A DNA stretch of 64,000 nt, taken from assembly GCA_019918135.1 (NCBI GenBank), contig WBZZ01005638.1, forward strand, positions 82,501-146,500, read 5' to 3'. Below, piece by piece: positions 26,541 to 38,183 of the stretch. The notes under the pieces were generated by a model that was not told where the DNA came from, searched no databases, and saw only the letters and a list, made by a program, of their open reading frames with translations. A program made the position numbers and the translations under genes. How positions within the stretch are numbered: the first letter of the stretch is position 1; every line of letters starts with the position of its first letter. The stretch comes from Paulinella micropora. Taxonomy: Eukaryota; Cercozoa; Imbricatea; Euglyphida; Paulinellidae.

Positions 26541-28019
26541 GATGGGGGGGGGATGTGAGTATTAATGCTTTTCATCTTTGTTTCCTTTGCTGTTGTGGTG
26601 GCCATGGGGGAAGAAAGCATACTTGCTGTCTCTCTATGGGGATACGAACATGCCTTTTGCCTCTCTTTTCTCTCCTGTTGTGAGTGTAAGGGAAAGCATA
26701 GCTCTTTCATTTGTTTGTATCTGGGATGAGAGTGCGCATGTCTTTCTTATCTATATATATCTCTTTGGAGGGTGGATATATGGCACTGCGGTGGTGACAT
26801 GTACGAGCAGGGCTCTTTTACTCTCTGTGGATGTGAGAGCGAGCATGTCTTTTGTCACTCTCTCTGGCACCAGGATTGGTAGTGAGGGAACGCATTGTCG
26901 CTCTTTTTGCTCTCTGTGGGGAACAATGAGCATGTCATGCAATGTAGAGGGGTGGTGAGAGAGGCATGGTTGCTCTTTCTCACTACTGGCTCTCTCTCAC
27001 TATTGTACTTTCTCACTAGTGAGGACATGTCGCTTTTCAGCTGAGGATGCGTGACTGATGCACGCAGCTTGCATGCAGATTGCATGCAAGAAGCATGTCG
27101 ACAGCATGGATATGCATTGGCTTGCATTGGATTGCATTGGCTATGCATGGGATTGCATTGGATATGCATGGATATGCATTGGATTGCATTGGAGTGCATT
27201 GGATATGCATGGATATGCATTGGATTGCATGGGATATGCATTGGGTTGCATTGGGTTGCATTGGATATGCATCGGATTGCATTGGATTGCATGGGATATG
27301 CATTGGATTGCATGGGATATGCATCGGATTGCATTGGATTGCAATTTGGATTGCATTGGATTGACCGACGTGAGAGCAGGACTCGCGGGGTTGGCCATGT
27401 CAGCTAGAGGTGTGGTTTGCTGGGCTAGCCATGTCCTTTGCACCTTGACTAGTTGATGATGTGGCTAGGGTCGAGTCTGGTGTGGCTGTGGTCCACGGTG
27501 GCTCAGACTTGAACAACTTCGATATTCTCAGTCGTCAAGGATGGAAATTATAAAATGTATTAATACATGGTTTGGTCACACTGAGAAGACTGACGGAGTT
27601 GTTATTAATACATGAGTTTCGTTTTTCTCTGATATTTTCTTTCGGCAACCGGTTGGCTGATATTCGACTGTAAACTTTGAAGGAGGAAGTGACTGGAAGT
27701 CACTACGGAAGTGGCAGGGTGTCACTATCTATGGATTTCAAAGTAAGTTAAAGTACTGAATTGGGTGGATAGAAGCCGGCTGGAACTCGGGACGGTAACT
27801 GGAAGCTATACGGTGGGGGACGCGCTGTATAAATATGGAAGGACATGACGGTAAAGCCAATCGGACATTTATGGCTGCATGTCAGATTTCAGTTACTTGG
27901 TCAGCTATGACATAGCTGAAGGAGCCGTGGAAAGGAAAAGGAAATAAATGCGGAAATCATCGACGGTTTCGATAAGCACAAATGCTAATCATTATGGCAT
28001 ATTGGAAGTCTCGGACTTT
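26270..28019. other. Host intergenic DNA with repeats
   Basis: No gene supported. Holds a (CT)n run at about 26486-26541, the ATGCAT satellite at 27058-27365, and otherwise unique DNA. Confidence 0.75.
27058..27365. repeat. ATGCAT-based 10-bp satellite
   Basis: About thirty near-tandem units of roughly 10 bp alternating TTGCATTGGA and TATGCATGGA. All six frames are open across it because the repeat lacks stops, so the predicted Met/Cys/Ile or Pro/Met/His peptides are artefacts. Confidence 0.9.
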
Positions 28020-28948
28020 TTATCCGGAAAGGGAGGCATTAAAAGCGAGCTGTCGAACCGTGGGCCGAGCGCGCGGAGTGTATGATGCTACACTTTGTTA
28101 TGTTATCCGCCGAAGAAGGACTCTGCGCCTAGAGATGATGCTACCGCACCACGATGCCTATGCGTTACTCAGGTTTACCTTGTGAACTTTGAGGGGGTAT
28201 GTGATAGTTGGCTAACGATACGTTGGCTAATATAAATATATCGCGGGGGCGGCATTCGTGGCGGCATTTAAGGCGTGGTTGAACGGAATATGTTGCCTAT
28301 TAAAAGAAGCATAGAAAGGGTGAATGGAAAAGCGAGGGCGGAGGTTACGAGGACAATGGTCTTGACCATTGAACGTTACTCCGGTAAGTCCTTTGACATT
28401 CAGTTCTATGTCTGTCCGGAATATTCGGGGGGATTGCTGATCGGGTTCAAGCAGCTCAATAGGATGGATACATTAATTGACTGCCGGTCGGGCTTGGTGC
28501 ACTATGTCGTTCACCAAGCTAGGGGCGACAAAGGAGGATGACCCACATGCAATTGCGCGGGGCGCAAAGGTGCAGTTGGTTATACCAAAACCATATCAGC
28601 ACCCAGCATTGGACAACTATTACAAGGATTTCAAGCCAGAGTACCGCGGGCATGCGGGAAAGGCGAAGAAAGTTGTTCGACGTTGGGAAAAGGCAACGGT
28701 GGAGGACTTAATTGAGGGCCGGTGTGCTCAGATTATGGCCTGCGCTATGGAAGAACTTGACATGGAGGATGAGGCAGGGATGGACAGGTTCAGGGGTGGA
28801 AAGAAGGGGCCTTATGTGTTCCTTCAGAACCGATACTGCCTTCATGCTAAAGCATCACAGGCCAACAGGCCCTTGTTTGAACCATTGATGTCGTTGCGGT
28901 TGTCAACTGGTGGAACGGAGGATGAAATTATGGATTTTGTGGGGAACT
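28020..28948 (+). pseudogene. Gypsy pol fragment (protease-region homologue), decayed
   Basis: From about 28150, and more weakly from 28020, the sequence follows 36600-37610 of copy 2 with many substitutions and an internal deletion of about 75 bp (codons around 37090-37165). Homology stops sharply at 28948. It contains the LLIGFKQLNRMDTLID segment of the protease-like domain. Too broken to be functional. Confidence 0.8.
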
Positions 28949-29650
28949 GAAGAAGTTGAACAGTATTTGCAATGTTAGAAGCAGGTTTAACGTCTCCCAG
29001 GCGTCCCCGGTTGACTTGATAACCAGCTCCAAACGTCCTTTAATAGGAAAATCAATCAACACAGACAAAAGCCCGCCAAACGAACGAAACAGCTCATGCA
29101 GGTCTCTAAGTCAAAAAATTCAGGTGTCCAAACGTGACATATCGGCATTTACGCCACCACTGCGACCGGCCCACACCATTAATTACTACTTTTTCCACAT
29201 TATGAACTATAACTTATATGATTAACTAACGTATTTACTGGTTGTATTAATCCCATCACCCTGACTCACTTCCTAAGGAAAAAGATGTCTCCTATGGAGG
29301 CCCCCTCGGAAGCCCCGAAGGCACCGCAGGTGAGTTGGGGAAAAAGTGGCATTTTCAGGGGGAAAACTTTCGGCATCATCGAGTCATCGTTTGAAGCCGT
29401 TCCTGTATGAAATTATGCCGGATCCGGTCACAGCCTCGGAATCAAATTGCCTCGAAGAGGAGAATCTAATGAGCCGGTCAGCTGTTAATAACTGAGAATA
29501 TCAGTAGTTTAGAAGGAAGCCAGTCGTTAAGCCTTCGGATGCTCAGTCTGATAGGGCCATGTCGGGCCGGCAGATTATATGGAAAACTTGAAAAAACTGT
29601 GAATGGTGGCAAAATAGTGTAAAAAATGGTATTATCCGTTACACAGGATG
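28949..29650. other. Intergenic DNA
   Basis: I see no gene, repeat or clear element here. It separates two retrotransposon fragments of opposite orientation. Confidence 0.6.
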
Positions 29651-31388
29651 GAATCATCGCATACTGGATAGGCGCCCTTTTTGTGTAAAACCCTGTGAAG
29701 CACGTGAACGCCTGTTCCCGTATCTTCTGAAGGTCACACCCCTTAAGTGAGTTTCGATAAGCCAACCCCTGTTCCCTAGTACCCAATCTACAAGCAATCA
29801 CCAAATGTTGCTTTCTAGATGGCACTGGGATCGGGTGATCCATCATCCGGTCCAAAACCTCATCCGCCCATAATGCCTTATCATGAAACGGTAGGACCAC
29901 AGAGAACGGTTTGTCACCCTCGAAATACTTCGTGAGCAACTTCACCGTCTCCCCAGAATTCCGTGGACAAAGAGGTTTGTCACCCCACATGTTCCCCACA
30001 AAATCCATAATTTCATCCTCCGTTCCACCTGTTGACAACCGCAACGACATCAATGGTTCAAACAAGGGCCTGTTGGCCTGTGATGCTTTAGCATGAAGGC
30101 AGTATCGGTTCTGAAGGAACACATAAGGCCCCTTCTTTCCACCCCTGAACCTGTCCATCCCTGCCTCATCCTCCATGTCAAGTTCTTCCATAGCGCAGGC
30201 CATAATCTGAGCACACCGGCCCTCAATTAAGTCCTCCACCGTTGCCTTTTCCCAACGTCGAACAACTTTCTTCGCCTTTCCCGCATGCCCGCGGTACTCT
30301 GGCTTGAAATCCTTGTAATAGTTGTCCAATGCTGGGTGCTGATATGGTTTTGGTATAACCAACTGCACCTTTGCGCCCCGCGCAATTGCATGTGGGTCAT
30401 CCTCCTTTGTCGCCCCTAGCTTGGTGAATGATACCGCGTAAGTATCCGTATGAAAGAGAGGGACAGCTGTCCGCCCCCTAACCATATCTTCCGCGTCATC
30501 TTCACTAATTCCATAGTGCACCAAGCCCGACCGGCAGTCAATTAATGTATCCATCCTATTGAGCTGCTTGAACCCGATCAGCAATCCCCCCGAATATTCC
30601 GGACAGACATAGAACTGAATGTCAAAGGACTTACCAGAGTAGAGTTCAATGGTCAAGACCATCGTTCCCGTAACCTCCGCCCTCGCTTTTCCATTCACCC
30701 CTTCTATGCTTCCTTTAATCGGCAACACATGTTTATCCAACCACGCCCGATTGGACGTTATGAAGCTCGCTCCTGCGATATTTATATTAGCCAACGTATC
30801 ATTGGCCACATCGCATGCACTCTCAAGATCCACACAGTAGACCTGAGTAATGCACAACGCATGTTCCGGCATATCGACAGCCTCTAAGCGCTCCTTCAAG
30901 TCAGATAAAAGAACAAAACTGTTATTTAAATCTTTCCGATCCGACAGCCCACTCTTGATGTAGCCCTCACCAAAAGCAGTAGCCTTCAATTTTCCGGCTT
31001 CCATTTCTTTCATTCCATCCGCAGCCTTCCTTACGGGTTTGACCTTCTTCACCCTTAAAGGCACCGGCTTCGCCTTCCAATCAGGCTCCGGAATGATAGA
31101 AACTTTCTTTTCGAACCTTACCGTCGGGACCGGTAAAACATTTAAAGTAGGTTGTGAATTTCGAGGTACGTTAGTAACAATTTTTTTATTAGTAATATGG
31201 ACTTGTCTGGCCTTCGCGGGCCCTCCGTCCCCCTTTTTGTCACCACTTTTACCCCCCCCCCCCCCCCCCCCAATCGTTACCTGCATCACAGAACCATCCA
31301 TTCCATGAGTAGAGCTCTGACTCTCGTGAGAAGGGTTACCTACGGGTATTGCCTTGACTTCCAGCCTCCCCGGCCTATTCGTCTTCGG
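29651..31388 (-). pseudogene. Inverted Gypsy pol fragment (protease region)
   Basis: Leftward copy of the part of pol found at 36222-37948 in copy 2, nearly identical and still open for over 500 codons. It includes the poly-C/poly-G stretch near 31253-31271 encoding Gly residues. It lacks LTRs, RT and integrase on this strand. At 31388 it is joined head-to-head to a fragment of the 3' untranslated region in the opposite orientation, so the long frame (29478-31646) is a chimera. Confidence 0.85.
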
Positions 31389-31642
31389 GTCTGGCTGGTG
31401 GTCGGCCAGACTATGGGTCTGTGACTTCGGGAAATCGCGCGCGTAGGGTTGAAGACGTGAGCTGGTCGAGTGCCATGATTCACGATCTTCGGGCAACAAT
31501 AAGTCTCGGAACTTAGCCCACATGAAGCACAAGCCTTTAATCTGTTGGATGGCTCTTGATAAGATTTGATCAGGGGTCGAGCTAGGGTAGCTCTTGGGAT
31601 GGTGGACAATCGGCTGGGATTCCCCAAAAAGCCGGTATTGAC
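31389..31642 (+). repeat. Gypsy 3' UTR fragment
   Basis: Matches about 3799-4052 of copy 1 in the plus orientation, opposite to the adjoining pol fragment. The junction falls next to the hairpin-forming GTCTGGC...GGCCAGAC. Confidence 0.8.
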
Positions 31643-31679
<37 letters not shown>

Positions 31680-32536
31680 CTCTCTCTCTCTATATATATA
31701 TATAAATATGTATATATATATATGTATGTATGTATATGCATAATATTATTCCTGTATTACCTTGCCCTTCCCCTTTCAACCTACCTGCTTACTGAAAGGA
31801 AGCCCCCCCCCCCCCCCCTCCCTCAAGCACCCACCCCCTCATTCGAAAAAACTCTCGGAAAACATGCAAGAAAATTCCATAGTGTTCACGTTATTGTACA
31901 CATGTATATACTCTTGGAACTAGTGTTAAGTCATGTTGTATATGTATGTAAACCAACACATAATTCTTAAGCTTACAGTTGTTCCAAGATCATCACTGAG
32001 TACGGTAGTAGATACGGAAAATGACAACAACTATTGTTGATTAGTGTCTTATCGATCCCACAACAACCACAACAAGAACAACAATTATCGGTAACTAATA
32101 AAACAACAGCATGTACCAGGCGTCTGACCGTCAAGTAGGTTGCGGTGGACACTAGATCCTGGCAAAAAAAAATTGCACTTTGACTAGGAAATACCTGCCA
32201 TTCGTTGGGACGAGCAGGAAGAGGACAGTGTTTGCCTAAAAAAGAGGAAGAACATCATCTGCATGTACTGTGGTACTGTGTCATCTGTTCTTGACATTAA
32301 AGTAGAAATTATTAAAATACTGAATAGCAAAAATTACTTTACAATACATGCTAGCCGGCCTGCTGTATGAATTATGAAACTAAACTGTCGTTCGGCTCCA
32401 CACCTCTGTGACGGTTCTCTGTCACGAACGGTTTCAAAATTGTTTTAAGTATATAAAGTTTGATCTGATTTAGAGCCTGGCTCGGCTGAGACGCAGTTTG
32501 AGGATTACAGTACAGGTACTTGACTCGATGATTTAT
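31643..32536. other. Host intergenic DNA with simple repeats
   Basis: (CT)n at about 31643-31690, then (TA)n and TATG repeats to about 31738, and a poly-C run near 31805-31819. The rest shows no gene. Confidence 0.75.
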
Positions 32537-33522
32537 TGTAACACCCACGGTATACTACATCGTTTATACGCTATTGGGGCTTTACGGGAATTTACTCTTG
32601 GAAGTATTTTCTTGTTATTAAATGTAATTTAAGATGTCGGAATTCTTATTACATTTCCGGTTCTGATTAATATATCCGGTTTTAATGTTGTAGTAGGATA
32701 AGGAATATGGAGGAAAAGCTAGGAAGCTTGGACCCACATATGACCTTAAAACCTACATTTTACACTTAACCGTTTACCGGCGTGGAGAGGGTTATTAGGA
32801 TGCAGAATACACAGTTGTGTAGCATACATATGGAATAACCTCCCACATTAATAGCGTTGACCCGATCCTTCTACAGTACATGTAGTAACCGTTTGAAGTT
32901 TTGGAAAAAAGGTCACGGAAAAACCGTGAAATTTGGCCTTTTTCCCGTGACTTGGAATTTATGGCTAAATAAGGGAAAACGCACTTATGGGTTGTGGTTT
33001 GTGGTGTGTTTTGGCATTTGTGCAGGTTACGGACGTAACGCATCATGTCAGGGAACCAGTCAAAGGGACACTCCGGTTTGACCGGTGTTTTCCCTCTGGC
33101 TTGTTGTTTGGGTTCATTCCTGACAACCCTTTCTGTAATAGAAGTGGTCGTTAGTAGTGAACCAGTTGTGTTCAATTATTAAAATTCCTTTGTTACTTTT
33201 TCATTGAGCTCGTAAGGGTAGACCTCCGGTCTTAATACATTTGGAGTCCCTTTGCCTTTATCGAACTCTGGAAAATACAAATTTTGGAATTGGAAACGAC
33301 GCACTCTCTGGGGACAATCAGTCACTGTTGTTGACTGTGTCTTGGGGAGAAGTGCCAAGTAGCTTCTTGACAATCAGTACTCAGTACTGGTTGTGCGAGA
33401 CAGTGCTTTTAGTCGTTACAGGGAAGGGAAAACAAAAAAGGTGGTAAGGAGGGTTTTGGAGAAACAGGGAAGAACCCTGATCTCGAAACTTGGACCTTGA
33501 CACCTTGGAAATCAACATGTCA
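32537..33522 (+). repeat. Gypsy 5' LTR (copy 2)
   Basis: Starts TGTAACACCC and ends ...TGTCA, about 986 bp, judged by alignment with the split LTR of copy 1. The putative gag ATG at 33517 falls in the last bases of the LTR. Confidence 0.8.
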
Positions 33523-35979
33523 TCTGGAGTGGTATACGATCCTTACAAGGACCCGTGTATTAAACCACTCGAAGGAAAGGCTGTGGGGGAGTTTCTACAA
33601 CATGTAGCAGCGGACTACATAGTAGACTCCAAAGAACAGCATCTGTTTTTGGAACACTTTGTCCCTTTGGCAAGTAAGTACAAAGACAGACCAAAGGACA
33701 AGGAGGTTTACGATACGGTGAAAGCGGAGTCGGGTAACTTGGCAAGATGGGGCTACGATCTAGCCAATTTTACCTTCACTGGCTATTCACCTAGTGAACC
33801 TAAGCTCAAAACTTTGGTACCCATGCAGGTAAGGAGGATGGTAGCAAGGATGTTTGTGTCTTTGCACCTCCATGAACTGCAGATGGTGGGGCACCCAAGG
33901 TTTGAGAAGGGGGATGAGGATTACTTTCCAACTCCTATTCCTTCTGAGCAGTTTGATGTCCAATTCCTGATGACGGGAGAGGAAGCTAAGGACATTTGGA
34001 AAGAGGAATGGTATGGGGCAATCAGAAAAGATCCTAAGAAAGGGGATACTTTTGAGGTGGGTATGGCACAGGCGTTCTTCATGGACGAGGTGTACCCCAT
34101 GGTTGCTAATGTCTTCCTCAAGGCGGTAAGGAATTGGGATGCAGCAAAGGACAAAATGAAGGATGCAAGATGGATGAAGGACACGAAGGTGTGGGGGAAA
34201 AAGACACCGGACACCTATGACCTCATCCATATTGAAGGCTTCATGGGGAAATTGGAGCAGATGACGGAAAAGGACACGTTGGCTAACAATGCTAACAGGG
34301 GTCTGCGTGATCTGCTAAGGGAAGCAGAGACAGCTGCACTTGCAACAACCAAGGACAAGGATGCTACGGCTACGGTGCCGGATGCTAAGATATTGCTTGT
34401 TGTAAGGGAGCAGGCTCACGAGGCCATGTATCGATATCTCTTATACCTCAAAGAGGTGGCAAAGGCCATTGAGGTTTGCGTGGAAAGGTACGCAATATGG
34501 GAAGAGAGATATGCGGTCATCAAGAAAAGGGATGAGGATGATCCCATAGATCCTGTGTTTCGAAATGAACAGGAAAGGAAGAGAATGCCGACGTTTCTCG
34601 ACAAGTTCTCTCCTGTTGCATTCGCTCCGGGGTCAAGGGGGGATAAAAAACCGGCGATATGGTTTACCCGACAAGTAAACTGTTTCCCGTTTATGACCTC
34701 ACCTTGGTTGCGTAAAGCGATCAATTTGCTCTGTAAGTTTATGGGGGAGAGCAATTTTGAATCGCCGATGACCTTGGTTGATATTCTCCGACAGTGCACG
34801 GACACTGATCTTATGGAGCACTTTACGGTGGAGAGTATCACAAAAGGGATGGGCAAGGAAATGCAGGAAAGGGATATTTACGCGGACACGGGGTCTGTAA
34901 AAATATCCAAACTGCACGCAATGATGCACGCTCTCATTGCTTTGCTCGTACTTCACGGAAGTCATTGGGATTTGACTAGTGAGGTCATGCTGACAGGGCA
35001 TATTTCCACAGTTATTGGAAGTGCGTTGGCAACGTCGAGCAAGAAGCCCATGAGGATCAAGGGGGCGTTTCGGATTGAAATGGAGAAGCTGAAGGCGGAC
35101 AATGCGTTTTTCATCAGCCTCAAACGTTTCACCCGACATGTCATGGCAAGGATCTATCAGCACGATCCATGTGTGTTCCGAGCCATTGCAAAAGGTTGGC
35201 CGGATGGTAAATGGACGATTAACATCCCGGACAATGTCGATTTCACGACAGATGCGTCCCCGGCATGGAAAACGTTTGCGGATGGATATGCAAACGGAAG
35301 GGAAATGTGGAAGGACTTCCTAATAGCAGAGAGAACGTGGGAGGATACGCTGGTCTCTGAGGGAGGGATACAGGCGTTGGCAGCGGTAGCGAGGACCCAG
35401 TTGGTTGATCAACCAATGGGAAACGCAAATGCCATTCAGTCGGGGGGAAGGACTGTAAGACGCCGTATCCCTGATGTTCCTAAGGGGGGTTATGGCAAAC
35501 CCTTCCGTCAAAAGGAACAGGAGGAGGAAGAGGACGAAGAAGAAACTAGCGAGGAGCATATTCCTCCCTCTAAGGGTTGGGGTGCTAGTTCTTCTAGTTC
35601 TTCTTACCAGGGAGGTCGCAAGCTTTGCTTCGACTACTACTTCAAGGGCTACATGTGTCCCAAGAAGGAGGCTTGTCCTGGCTTACACTCTGACAAGGAG
35701 GCGGATTGGAAAAACCTGGAGGGGCAGGTGACCGCTGCAAAACAAGGACATTCCATCTGGGAGATAGTCAGAGCCATCCGCAACAAAGGCGAGTTGCTTA
35801 TAAAGAACAAAGGGGTTCGCCAGCTGGTCAGGAAGCGACTGGAGGAATGGGATGAAACAGTCAAGTCCTTGCGGACGGGAGGTAGCCGTGGTAGCCGAGG
35901 TGGCCGTGGTGGCCGTGGAGGGCGTGGAGGCCGTGACCGCGGGGGGAAGCTTCAGGGGCAAGAAGCGATGGAGCGGTAA
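33517..35979 (+). CDS. gag: Gag-like polyprotein with CCCH finger and RGG tail
   Basis: 820 residues from the ATG at 33517. Mostly helical and charged, as expected for a capsid/nucleocapsid precursor, though the capsid core is not recognised by eye. Near residue 705-725 a CCCH finger is seen (C-x9-C-x5-C-x3-H in CFDYYFKGYMCPKKEACPGL followed by H), in place of the usual CCHC knuckle. The C-terminus is an RGG/Gly-Arg tract that probably binds RNA. The frame is intact. Confidence 0.75.
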   Translation: MSSGVVYDPYKDPCIKPLEGKAVGEFLQHVAADYIVDSKEQHLFLEHFVPLASKYKDRPKDKEVYDTVKAESGNLARWGYDLANFTFTGYSPSEPKLKTLVPMQVRRMVARMFVSLHLHELQMVGHPRFEKGDEDYFPTPIPSEQFDVQFLMTGEEAKDIWKEEWYGAIRKDPKKGDTFEVGMAQAFFMDEVYPMVANVFLKAVRNWDAAKDKMKDARWMKDTKVWGKKTPDTYDLIHIEGFMGKLEQMTEKDTLANNANRGLRDLLREAETAALATTKDKDATATVPDAKILLVVREQAHEAMYRYLLYLKEVAKAIEVCVERYAIWEERYAVIKKRDEDDPIDPVFRNEQERKRMPTFLDKFSPVAFAPGSRGDKKPAIWFTRQVNCFPFMTSPWLRKAINLLCKFMGESNFESPMTLVDILRQCTDTDLMEHFTVESITKGMGKEMQERDIYADTGSVKISKLHAMMHALIALLVLHGSHWDLTSEVMLTGHISTVIGSALATSSKKPMRIKGAFRIEMEKLKADNAFFISLKRFTRHVMARIYQHDPCVFRAIAKGWPDGKWTINIPDNVDFTTDASPAWKTFADGYANGREMWKDFLIAERTWEDTLVSEGGIQALAAVARTQLVDQPMGNANAIQSGGRTVRRRIPDVPKGGYGKPFRQKEQEEEEDEEETSEEHIPPSKGWGASSSSSSYQGGRKLCFDYYFKGYMCPKKEACPGLHSDKEADWKNLEGQVTAAKQGHSIWEIVRAIRNKGELLIKNKGVRQLVRKRLEEWDETVKSLRTGGSRGSRGGRGGRGGRGGRDRGGKLQGQEAMER

Positions 35980-36113
35980 AAAGGAAGGAGGCCGGCCCTT
36001 CAAAAAGGCTAAGGTGGCGGCTGCCTCTAAGGATGAAGCGGAGGAGGAAGTCTCCTACGTAGAGGAAGTCTCAGAGGGAACCCAACTTGGTCAACACCAG
36101 TTGAGAGACAAAT

Positions 36114-38183
36114 GTGAGGGGGGGGGGGGGGGGGGAAACGGGTTCGTCAGTCGATACTGATGGGGATGTTGTCCTGCGGCAGGTGATCAAGCCTTTCGCA
36201 GCGAGGACTTTGCCGAAGACGAATAGGCCGGGGAGGCTGGAAGTCAAGGCAATACCCGTAGGTAACCCTTCTCACGAGAGTCAGAACTCTACTCATGGAA
36301 TGGATGGTTCTGTGATGCAGGTAACGATTGGGGGGGGGGGGGGGGGGGGTAAAAGTGGTGACAAAAAGGGGGACGGAGGGCCCGCGAAGGCCAGACAAGT
36401 CCATATTACTAATAAAAAATTTGTTACTAACGTACCTCGAAAATCACAACCTACTTTAAATGTTTTACCGGTCCCGACGGTAAGGTTCGAAAAGAAAGTT
36501 TCTATCATTCCGGAGCCTGATTGGAAGGCGAAGCCGGTGCCTTTAAGGGTGAAGAAGGTCAAACCCGTAAGGAAGGCTGCGGATGGAATGAAAGAAATGG
36601 AAGCCGGAAAATTGAAGGCTACTGCTTTTGGTGAGGGCTACATCAAGAGTGGGCTGTCGGATCGGAAAGATTCAAATAACAGTTTTGTTCTTTTATCTGA
36701 CTTGAAGGAGCGCTTAGAGGCTGTCGATATGCCGGAACATGCGTTGTGCATTACTCAGGTCTACTGTGTGGATCTTGAGAGTGCATGCGATGTGGCCAAT
36801 GATACGTTGGCTAATATAAATATCGCAGGAGCGAGCTTCATAACGTCCAATCGGGCGTGGTTGGATAAACATATGTTGCCGATTAAAGGAAGCATAGAAG
36901 GGGTGAATGGAAAAGCGAGGGCGGAGGTTACGGGAACGATGGTCTTGACCATTGAACTCTACTCCGGTAAGTCCTTTGACATTCAGTTCTATGTCTGTCC
37001 GGAATATTCGGGGGGATTGCTGATCGGGTTCAAGCAGCTCAATAGGATGGATACATTAATTGACTGCCGGTCGGGCTTGGTGCACTATGGAATTAGTGAA
37101 GATGACGCGGAAGATATGGTTAGGGGGCGGACAGCTGTCCCTCTCTTTCATACGGATACTTACGCGGTATCATTCACCAAGCTAGGGGCGACAAAGGAGG
37201 ATGACCCACATGCAATTGCGCGGGGCGCAAAGGTGCAGTTGGTTATACCAAAACCATATCAGCACCCAGCATTGGACAACTATTACAAGGATTTCAAGCC
37301 AGAGTACCGCGGGCATGCGGGAAAGGCGAAGAAAGTTGTTCGACGTTGGGGAAAGGCAACGGTGGAGGACTTAATTCAGGGCCGGTGTGCTCAGATTGTG
37401 GCCTGCGCTATGGAAGAACTTAACATGGAGGATGAGGCAGGGATGGACAGGTTCAGGGGTGGAAGGAAGGGGCCTTATGTGTTCCTTCAGAACCGATACT
37501 GCCTTCATGCTAAAGCATCACAGGCCAACAGGCCCTTGTTTGAACCATTGATGTCGTTGCGGTTGTCAACAGGTGGAACGGAGGATGAAATTATGGATTT
37601 TGTGGGGAACATGTGGGGTGACAAACCTCTTTGTCCACGGAATTCTGGGGAGACGGCGAAGTTGCTCACGAAGTATTTCGAGGGTGACAAACCGTTCTCT
37701 ATGGTCCTACCGTTTCATGATAAGGCATTATGGGCGGATGAGGTTTTGGACCGGATGATGGATCACCCGATCCCAGTGCCATCTGGAAAGCAACATTTGG
37801 TGATTGCTTGTAGATTGGGTACTAGGGAACAGGGGTTGGCTTATCGAAACTCACTTAAGGGGTGTGACCTTCAGAAGATACGGGAACAGGCGTTCACGTG
37901 CTTCACAGGGTTTTACACAAAAAGGGCGCCTATCCAGTATGCGATGATTCTGGATCGAATGGCAAACCTTGGGAAATGGGATGAGTTTTCGGAAGTCAAA
38001 TACCATCAGAAGGAAGTGGAAATGCCCTCCGAGGATGGACTGGTGGAGGATGCGTGGTCGGACATGGCTGAGGCGCCCGAACTTAAGAGTCGGAAAGACG
38101 CTCAGTCATGGGATGACAGGATGGCTCAATGCGGGCGGACTGGAAGGGGAATAAGGAAGATCTCAAGTGCCTTCAGGATGTGA
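36114..38183 (+). pseudogene. Gypsy protease-region polyprotein segment
   Basis: A 689-codon open frame between gag and RT, partly repeated at 28020-28948 and 29651-31388. A retropepsin-like arrangement is visible: AGASFITSNRAWLDKH, then a beta region and GGLLIGFKQLNRMDTLID. The expected catalytic D-(S/T)-G reads I-A-G here and in the inverted copy. Poly-G runs at about 36118-36135 and 36332-36349 sit in Gly-coding stretches and are likely places for slippage or sequencing indels. Large flanking regions are not recognised. Confidence 0.65.

Noticed and set aside
27080-27364. CRISPR-like array
   Set aside because: Units are about 10 bp without unique spacers; it is a satellite.
26855-27456. 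Several open frames with Met/His/Pro/Cys-rich proteins
   Set aside because: They come from the ATGCAT satellite, which lacks stops in all frames.
29478-31646. Single 722-residue protein
   Set aside because: The frame crosses the junction at 31388 between two oppositely oriented retrotransposon pieces and at 29651 leaves homology, so it is a chimera and not a gene.
32537-33522. Solo LTR of an unrelated element
   Set aside because: It is directly followed by gag and matches the split LTR of copy 1, so it is the 5' LTR of copy 2.
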